In this document: piece by piece, positions 41,397 to 46,133 of the stretch | How the letters are laid out: each line of letters opens with the position of its first letter | Position numbering within the stretch: the stretch's first letter is position 1 | Source: Thermoflexales bacterium | GTDB taxonomy: Bacteria; Chloroflexota; Anaerolineae; B4-G1; DUEL01 | Direction of reading: 5' to 3' | Assembly: GCA_014360895.1 (NCBI GenBank) | Contig: JACIWQ010000011.1 | Location: 1 to 46,133 of the forward strand | DNA length: 46,133 bases | Translations under genes and position numbers: made by a program | The notes under the pieces: model-generated | What the model was told of the DNA's origin: nothing | Databases searched by the model: none | What the model saw: the letters and a program-made list of their open reading frames with translations, nothing else

Positions 41397-41664
41397 AACT
41401 ACCTACCCACTCCCGGGTGAGCGCTTCTCTAACCGTCATTGCGAGCTGCCGCAGGCGGCGAAGCCATCGCCTCTCCGGTTGGGGGATTGCGCCTCGGGCG
41501 AGCAATGTTATCGCGAGCGGAGCGAAGCGACCCTTCGGGGCGAGGAAGCTCTCTCGGCCTGAGGCCCCTCGGGGCCGAAGGCTCGGGCCGTGGCCCTTGG
41601 CTGCCTGCCCAGAGTGTAGGAAGGGTGGCCCTTCGCCGCGCTCGCAGAAACACGGCAGGTAGTT
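41397..41664. repeat. 268-bp repeat-like element with inverted ends
   Basis: AACTACCTACCC (41397-41408) and CGGCAGGTAGTT (41653-41664) are inverted copies matching at 10 of 12 positions. Inside are dispersed motifs common in bacterial intergenic repeats, such as CGTCATTGCGAGCTGCC and CGAGCGGAGCGAAGCGA. No coding capacity and no target duplication were recognised. Confidence 0.5.
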
Positions 41665-41694
41665 GCGCTGGAACGAAAGCGAACTACCCTCCAC

Positions 41695-41723
41695 TTGACA
41701 ACGAACGAATTTCGTGGTAATTT
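41695..41723 (+). promoter_or_regulatory. proximal promoter for the Roadblock operon
   Basis: TTGACA (41695-41700) is exactly 17 bp from TAATTT (41718-41723). The spacer contains the inverted repeat ACGAA-T-TTCGT. The gene starts about 40 nt after the expected transcript start. Confidence 0.6.
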
Positions 41724-41768
41724 GACAGCAGTTTTCCACCACAACCTCCATACTCAAGGAGCAAAAGG

Positions 41769-42143
41769 ATGGCGGAGAAAACCCGTACAGACCGCATCGT
41801 GGAACGTCTGCGCAATCTCCAGATGAGCACTCCCGATATTGAGGCATCCTCCCTGGTCAGCGTGGACGGACTGGCCATTGCCTCTGCCCTCCCTGCTGGT
41901 GTGGAGGAGGACCGGGTAGCCGCGATGTCGGCGGCTATGCTCTCCCTGGGCGAACGCATTGCCAGTGAATTGGGGCGGGGGGCATTGGACGAGGTCTACG
42001 TGAAGGGCGAGCGGGGGTATGTCATCCTGACCGCTGTCGGCGAGGACGCGGTCCTCACCGTGATGGCCCGCGCAGGTGCCAAGTTAGGCCTGGTCTTTCT
42101 GGAAATGCGGCGCGCGGCTGAAGAACTGGCCGACATTCTGTAG
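41769..42143 (+). CDS. Roadblock/LC7 domain protein
   Basis: The 124-residue protein is a single Roadblock/LC7 domain: VERLRNLQMSTPDIEASSLV, then SVDGLAIASALP, DRVAAMSAAMLSLGERIASE and GYVILTAVGEDAVLTVMA. The family includes MglB, which regulates small GTPases in polarity and motility, but no MglA-type GTPase is next to it here. The ribosome site (AAGGAG type, CAAGGAGCAAAAGG) precedes ATG. It is the first of three signalling genes on one strand. Confidence 0.9.
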   Translation: MAEKTRTDRIVERLRNLQMSTPDIEASSLVSVDGLAIASALPAGVEEDRVAAMSAAMLSLGERIASELGRGALDEVYVKGERGYVILTAVGEDAVLTVMARAGAKLGLVFLEMRRAAEELADIL

Positions 42144-42163
42144 GCCGGGGAAGGAGGCACACC

Positions 42164-42796
42164 GTGAGACGGATCCCACCCAGCGGCTACTACTACCCGA
42201 ATAAACTGGCCCGCATCTACATTATGGCCATTGAAGAGGTGATGGGCAAGAACGGCCTCAACGCCATCCTGAACCTGGCCGGCCTATCCCATCTGATTGA
42301 CAACTATCCCCCGGACAACTTTGACAAAGAGTTTGATTTTGCCGACTTCTCGGCTCTGAACATGGCGCTGGAGGAGATGTACGGCCCGCGCGGGAGCCGG
42401 GGATTGGAACTGCGGGCCGGACGCGCCGCGTTCACCCTGGGGCTTCCAGGCTTTGGCCCGCTGGTCGGTATGGGAGACCTGGCCTTTCGCGCACTCCCTC
42501 TGGGTGCCAAATTGAAAGTGGGACTTCCCGCGCTGGCCCAGATTTTCACCCAGTTCAGCGACCAGGTCAGCAAAGTGGAGGATAAGGGGGAGTACTACAC
42601 CTATACGATGGACCCCTGTCCGGTCTGCTGGGGCCGCCATTCCGACCGGCCCATTTGCTTTGCCGGAATGGGCGTCATTGAGGAAGGCCTCCACTGGGTC
42701 AGCGGGGGCAAGAAATTTCGGATAGATGAAATTGATTGTGTCGCCGCGGGAGGCAAAGTTTGCACATACGCCATTTATAAAGAACCCATTGGCTAA
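42164..42796 (+). CDS. V4R-domain protein
   Basis: The 210-residue protein has a GTG start with GGAGG 6 nt upstream. The C-terminal half is a V4R (4-vinyl reductase-like) domain with conserved cysteines at 152, 155, 165, 192 and 200 (CPVCWGRHSDRPICFAG; DEIDCVAAGGKVCTYAI). Such domains bind small hydrophobic ligands or metal in sensors. The N-terminal part (YYYPNKLARIYIMAIEEVMG) is like that of bacteriochlorophyll-related V4R proteins. It lies between Roadblock and receiver genes, so a sensing role is likely. The ligand is unknown. Confidence 0.85.
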   Translation: MRRIPPSGYYYPNKLARIYIMAIEEVMGKNGLNAILNLAGLSHLIDNYPPDNFDKEFDFADFSALNMALEEMYGPRGSRGLELRAGRAAFTLGLPGFGPLVGMGDLAFRALPLGAKLKVGLPALAQIFTQFSDQVSKVEDKGEYYTYTMDPCPVCWGRHSDRPICFAGMGVIEEGLHWVSGGKKFRIDEIDCVAAGGKVCTYAIYKEPIG

Positions 42797-42814
42797 CCAA
42801 GATTGGGGGCAGGC

Positions 42815-43678
42815 ATGCCGCAGCAGATTCTCATCGTAGAAGACGAGCCGAACACCGCTGAGATGCTGGCCTCGTACTTCCAGATTCAGGGGTACGAGGT
42901 GAGCGTATGCGGTTGGGGCAAAGAGGCACTGAACTTCGTCCAGCACACCCTGCCCGACCTCATCATCCTGGACATCCGTTTGCCGGACGTGGACGGCTAC
43001 GAGGTCTGCCGTCAACTGCGCAGCCATCGCCGCACGGCCCAGATACCGATTCTCTTTCTAACGGAGAAACGGGAGCGGATTGACCGGCTAGCTGGCCTGG
43101 AACTGGGGGCTGTAGACTATGTCACCAAGCCCTTTGACATCCAGGAACTGCGTCTGCGAGTGCGGAACATCCTCCGCCGGGCTCAGATGCAATCGGTGAT
43201 GCATCCGATCACGGAACTCCCGTACGCTACTCTGGTGGAGGATCGCCTCAACCAGTTGTTGGGCGAGAAGGGTTGGGTCGTGACGGCGGTGGCGTTGGAT
43301 GGACTGGAGGCGTTTGCTGATGCCTATGGCTTTGTGGCCCGGGATGATGTCCTGAGAGCTCTTGCGCTGATCGTCCGCCACGCGGCCGAGGAGGAAGGCG
43401 GCAAGGACACTTTCGTTGGGCAACTGGATGATGCACTGTTTTTCGCCATTACCGGACCGGAGCAGGCCGGGCGGGTGCAGGAACGGTTGACCCATCGCCT
43501 GCAGGAGGCGCTGGCGCTCTTCTATCCCCGCGAGGATTGGGAGGCGATGCGAGGGGGGGCGAAGCCCTCTGTCCCGCGCCTTGTCGTTCGCATAGGTACC
43601 CTAGCGGCCGGCCCCTCGTACCCCAACGCCGGCAAACTCCGGGAGGCCATCTACCGGTCTTTACAGCCGATTGGATAA
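42815..43678 (+). CDS. response regulator with degenerate GGDEF-like domain
   Basis: The 287-residue protein starts at ATG 42815 (GGGGG 5 nt upstream; TTG 42803 is possible). The receiver (1-122) has Glu9-Asp10, phospho-accepting Asp53 (LIILDIRLPDVDGYEV) and Lys in YVTKPFD. The second half (about 135-285) is like a diguanylate cyclase fold (TELPYATLVEDRLNQLL, then ALDGLEAFADAYG). The GGDEF loop, however, reads VGQLDDALF, so it is unlikely to make cyclic di-GMP and may bind a nucleotide or a protein. It completes the Roadblock-V4R-receiver set. Confidence 0.83.
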   Translation: MPQQILIVEDEPNTAEMLASYFQIQGYEVSVCGWGKEALNFVQHTLPDLIILDIRLPDVDGYEVCRQLRSHRRTAQIPILFLTEKRERIDRLAGLELGAVDYVTKPFDIQELRLRVRNILRRAQMQSVMHPITELPYATLVEDRLNQLLGEKGWVVTAVALDGLEAFADAYGFVARDDVLRALALIVRHAAEEEGGKDTFVGQLDDALFFAITGPEQAGRVQERLTHRLQEALALFYPREDWEAMRGGAKPSVPRLVVRIGTLAAGPSYPNAGKLREAIYRSLQPIG

Positions 43679-43717
43679 AGCCCTGTATCTCTCGTTATGT
43701 AGATTTTCTGCCTCCTT

Positions 43718-43744
43718 GGGGCGGGTGGCCATGCTACCCGCCCC
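43718..43744 (+). terminator. hairpin after the signalling operon
   Basis: GGGGCGGGT and ACCCGCCCC form a perfect 9-bp stem with a 9-nt loop (ggccatgct), followed by AATTTCC. It resembles a terminator without a long U-run. Confidence 0.6.
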
Positions 43745-43767
43745 AATTTCCTCCCATCGGTGAATGC

Positions 43768-44496
43768 ATGCGAATAACTGTCGTTCTTCCCACTTACAAC
43801 GAAGCGGAAAACATCGGCCCTATGGTGGAGGCCCTGTTGGGCTTGAGCGTCCCCAACCTGGGCATCCTGGTGGTGGATGACGCCTCCCCCGACGGGACCG
43901 GCGAGATCGCCGACCACCTGGCCGCGGAGCACCCCGGCCGGGTCGCCGTCCTGCACCGCACCGGCCCGCGCGGGCTGGGGCGGGCCTACATCGCGGGCTT
44001 CGGGCAGGCCCTGGCCGATGGGGCCGACGTCGTCGTCCAGATGGACTGCGATTTCTCCCACAACCCCGCCGACGTCCCCCGGCTCCTGGCCCATATCCCG
44101 GAGTACGACCTGGTCATCGGCTCCCGTTACATCCCCGGCGGTGGGGTCGCGGAGGACTGGGGCTGGGAGCGGCGGCTCCTCTCCTGGTGGGCTAATTTCT
44201 ACGCCCGCACGATTCTGAGCTCCCGCATCCACGACATCACCGGCGGCTTCCGGGCCTGGCGCCGGGAGACGCTGGAGGGGATGGACCTGAGCCGGGTCCG
44301 CTCCCAGGGATACGTCTTCCAGGTGGAAATGGCGTACCTCTGCGAGCGGCTGAGCTACCGGATTCGGGAGGTCCCCATCCGGTTTGAGGAACGACAGAAG
44401 GGGCGCTCCAAGATGAGCTTGCGGGTACAGATAGAGGCCGCTCTGAGGGTCTGGCAGGTCCGCTGGCGGTATCGGCACATTGCAGCACGCAGATGA
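43768..44496 (+). CDS. polyprenol-phosphate mannosyltransferase (DPM1-like, GT2)
   Basis: The 242-residue protein transfers mannose (or a related sugar) from GDP-sugar to a polyprenyl phosphate carrier on the inner face of the membrane. Family blocks are VVLPTYNEAENI, ILVVDDASPDGTGEIAD, GRAYIAGFGQALADGADVVV, QMDCDFSHNPADVP, IGSRYIPGGGV, and the FRAWRRETLEG and RFEERQKGRSKMS segments at the end. No C-terminal membrane helices are present, so it is the short form. The start is ATG 43768; the frame opens at 43537 but overlaps the previous gene. The stop TGA lies inside a dispersed repeat (CGCAGATGAACGCAG). Confidence 0.92.
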   Translation: MRITVVLPTYNEAENIGPMVEALLGLSVPNLGILVVDDASPDGTGEIADHLAAEHPGRVAVLHRTGPRGLGRAYIAGFGQALADGADVVVQMDCDFSHNPADVPRLLAHIPEYDLVIGSRYIPGGGVAEDWGWERRLLSWWANFYARTILSSRIHDITGGFRAWRRETLEGMDLSRVRSQGYVFQVEMAYLCERLSYRIREVPIRFEERQKGRSKMSLRVQIEAALRVWQVRWRYRHIAARR

Positions 44497-44556
44497 ACGC
44501 AGATTCCGAAGGTTTCTGAGAAAAGGACGCGGATGAACGCGGAAAAACGCGGATTT
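44484..44556. repeat. ACGCGGATGA-family repeats between two genes
   Basis: CACGCAGATGAACGCAGATT and GGACGCGGATGAACGCGGAA type units, same family as at 18069. The first holds the stop codon of the mannosyltransferase and the second the start codon of the YfhO-like gene. Confidence 0.8.
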
Positions 44557-46133
44557 TGGGGCCGATTCTCCGGTACGCTGATGGTCCTCCTGCTGATGCT
44601 TTTGCCCCTGCTGCTTTTTGCCCCGGTGGTCTTCGGCCCCAAAACTCTCATCCCGGCCGACGCGCTCTTCCTCTTTGAGCCCTTCCGCTCCGCCGCGGCG
44701 GAACTGGGCGTGACCGTCCCCCAGAACCCCCTCCTGGCCGACCTGATTCTGGAGAACTACGTCTGGAAGCGGCTACTGCTTCAGGCGCTGCACAGCCGGG
44801 AACTCCCCCTCTGGGACCCGTACATCTTCGCCGGGCACCCCTTCCTGGCCAACGGTCAGCACTCCGGCCTCTACCCGCTGAGCCTCGTCTTCTACATCCT
44901 CCCCCTCTGGCGCGCCTACGGGGTCTTCATCTGGCTGCAACTGGGCCTGGCGGGGGTCTGGGCCTACCTCTTCGCCCGTACCCTGGGCGCCGGACAGCTG
45001 GGGAGCCTGGTCGCCGGGATTACTTTCCAGTTCAGCGGCTTCATGGTGGTCTCGGTGGTTCACCCGATGATCGTCGCCGGGGCGTCGTGGCTCCCCTTCA
45101 TCCTGGCGATGGTGGAGCGGCTTCTGAGGCGGTGGCCCGCGCTGGGGGGCCGGCCCGCCCGTCTCCCCTGGGCGGTCCTGGGGGCCATCGGCCTGGGCTG
45201 CCAGATGCTGGCCGGCCACGCCGAGAACACCTACTTCGTCCTGCTGGTGACCGGGGCGTACATCCTGTGGCGGGTCCTGTTTCCGCCCCCTGCCCCGGCG
45301 GGGCAATGGACCCGCCGGAAGTGGGCCGAGGACCTCCTCTGGCTGGCCCTGACCCTGGCCCTGGGACTGGCGCTGGGTGCGGTCCAGTTCATCCCCCTCT
45401 ACGAAGTGGCCTCCCTGGGCTTCCGGGGCGCGCAGGCCGCGCCCACCCTTCAGCAGGTCCTGAGCTGGGCCTACCCGCCCCGGCGGCTGATCGCCTTCCT
45501 CATCCCCAACTTCTTCGGCAACCCGGCCCACCACGCCTACTTTGACCTCTTCCGCTGGCAGACGGTCCCCTTCACCGTCAACGCCGAGGGCCAGCCCATC
45601 CTCAGCCCCGATTGGGACGTGAAGAACTACGTGGAGGGCGGGGCATATCTGGGGCTTCTGCCCCTTTTCCTGGCGACGCTGGCCGTCGTGCGGGTCGCGT
45701 ATTCCGTGTTCCGCAGGCAGCGTTCCCCTGCGCCCCCGCTCCTCTGCGCCTTCTTTACCATCTTGGCCCTCTTCTCCCTGGCCTGCATCTTCGGCACGCC
45801 GGTCTACGCGCTGGTCTACGCGCTGCCGTACCTCCACCAGTCCCATTCCCCCTTCCGGTGGGTCTTCCCGCTGACGCTCTCGGTGGCGGTCCTGGCGGCC
45901 TTCGGCGCCGACGTCCTGAGGGCGCCGACTCAAGGGCCACGCCGAGGGCTCGCCCGAGGCGGCGGCCTCTCTGGGCCTGCGGCCATCGGACGGCCTTCGC
46001 CGTCCGAGCCCGACTCCAATCTTACTGGGCCTGCGGCCGATTGTCGGCCTGCGCCGACCAACCATTCCCGCGTCCGCGCAGGCGGACGCAAGGCCGGAGG
46101 CCCAAGCCAGGCTGATTTCCAATCAGCGCCGAC
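44533..46133 (+). CDS. YfhO-like polytopic membrane protein, 3' end cut by window
   Basis: The frame from ATG 44533 is open to the window edge (533 codons), so it is incomplete. AGGA lies 5 nt upstream. A first helix (about 17-33) is followed by an extracytoplasmic loop (ADALFLFEPFRS, then LPLWDPYIFAGHPFLANGQH) and about eight more helices. The pattern is that of YfhO/membrane glycosyltransferase-like proteins that may add sugars from a lipid carrier. The adjacent mannosyltransferase fits. The N-terminus MNAEKRG is encoded by a dispersed repeat. The last 67 residues or so (from about 45930) are Gly/Arg/Pro-rich and encoded by palindromic repeats, so the natural C-terminal part may be altered. 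Confidence 0.78.
   Translation, partial: MNAEKRGFWGRFSGTLMVLLLMLLPLLLFAPVVFGPKTLIPADALFLFEPFRSAAAELGVTVPQNPLLADLILENYVWKRLLLQALHSRELPLWDPYIFAGHPFLANGQHSGLYPLSLVFYILPLWRAYGVFIWLQLGLAGVWAYLFARTLGAGQLGSLVAGITFQFSGFMVVSVVHPMIVAGASWLPFILAMVERLLRRWPALGGRPARLPWAVLGAIGLGCQMLAGHAENTYFVLLVTGAYILWRVLFPPPAPAGQWTRRKWAEDLLWLALTLALGLALGAVQFIPLYEVASLGFRGAQAAPTLQQVLSWAYPPRRLIAFLIPNFFGNPAHHAYFDLFRWQTVPFTVNAEGQPILSPDWDVKNYVEGGAYLGLLPLFLATLAVVRVAYSVFRRQRSPAPPLLCAFFTILALFSLACIFGTPVYALVYALPYLHQSHSPFRWVFPLTLSVAVLAAFGADVLRAPTQGPRRGLARGGGLSGPAAIGRPSPSEPDSNLTGPAADCRPAPTNHSRVRAGGRKAGGPSQADFQSAP
45930..46133. repeat. mosaic of palindromic repeats inside the YfhO-like frame
   Basis: CTGGGCCTGCGGCC occurs twice (45971 and 46025). 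CGGACGGC/GCCGTCCG (45987-46006) and GCTGATT/AATCAGC (46111-46127) are perfect stems. The composition differs from the hydrophobic coding sequence before it. Confidence 0.65.

Larger units (their letters stand above)
41116..41768. other. 653-bp intergenic region with repeat element between two promoters
   Basis: No gene was seen. It holds promoter-like signals at 41362-41389 and 41695-41723 and a 268-bp element with inverted ends (41397-41664). Short palindromes occur at about 41297-41352 (AGCGC..GCGCT; TTCCACCGC..GCGGTGGAA), the second a perfect 9-bp stem that may terminate the upstream transcript. Confidence 0.5.

Overview
The window looks like chromosomal DNA from a high-GC member of the Chloroflexota, probably an Anaerolineae-type bacterium. 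This is an inference from gene content. Supporting signs are several secreted proteins ending in YLPLVLRN-type C-termini, a two-component propeller histidine kinase, Tad-pilus pseudopilins with very large ectodomains, Roadblock and V4R signalling proteins, and gaps packed with short-period palindromic repeats. No rRNA, tRNA, CRISPR array, phage or complete insertion sequence was seen.

Layout. (1) 1-9365, minus strand: a Tad/Flp-type surface locus. In order of transcription it holds a giant TadE-like protein, a secreted propeller-like protein, a membrane-anchored protein, a TadE pseudopilin, a TadG-like vWA protein and CpaB (cut by the window edge). (2) 9737-14792, plus: a MacB-type permease, a cob(I)alamin adenosyltransferase, and a fused double permease with its ATPase. 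(3) 15042-18064, plus: a Phd/RelE-type toxin-antitoxin pair with a frameshifted toxin, then a class A penicillin-binding protein. (4) 18154-25670, mostly minus: a CARDB surface protein, acyl carrier protein, a Wzz-like protein, a glycosyltransferase, a phosphate-binding-like lipoprotein and undecaprenyl-diphosphatase. Type 2 isopentenyl-diphosphate isomerase is divergent from the acyl carrier protein. (5) 26384-41115, plus: three 'large repeat or beta-helix surface protein plus small YLPLVLRN protein' pairs. A propeller histidine kinase, a GxxExxY nuclease-like gene, a NarL-type regulator and a lone receiver lie between the first and second pairs, and a beta-helix lipoprotein follows the third. 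(6) 41769-46133, plus: Roadblock, V4R and receiver/degenerate-GGDEF proteins, a polyprenol-phosphate mannosyltransferase and a truncated YfhO-like membrane protein.

The genes share a cell-envelope theme: pilus and adhesin proteins, peptidoglycan synthesis, lipid-carrier supply and recycling (isomerase, UppP, mannosyltransferase) and surface-polymer glycosylation. The propeller kinase and its regulator lie between adhesin modules and may control them, but this is not shown.

The most unusual features are two. First, the repeated two-gene adhesin module: three large proteins share an N-terminal domain, each is followed at once by a small secreted protein with the same C-terminal motif, and one large protein carries a self-cleaving S74 chaperone tethered by a transmembrane helix. 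Second, several families of short-period palindromic repeats fill nearly every gap. In several places they supply the start codon, N-terminal signal-peptide codons or stop codon of the neighbouring gene, and one hairpin carries a 138-bp MITE-like insertion in its loop.
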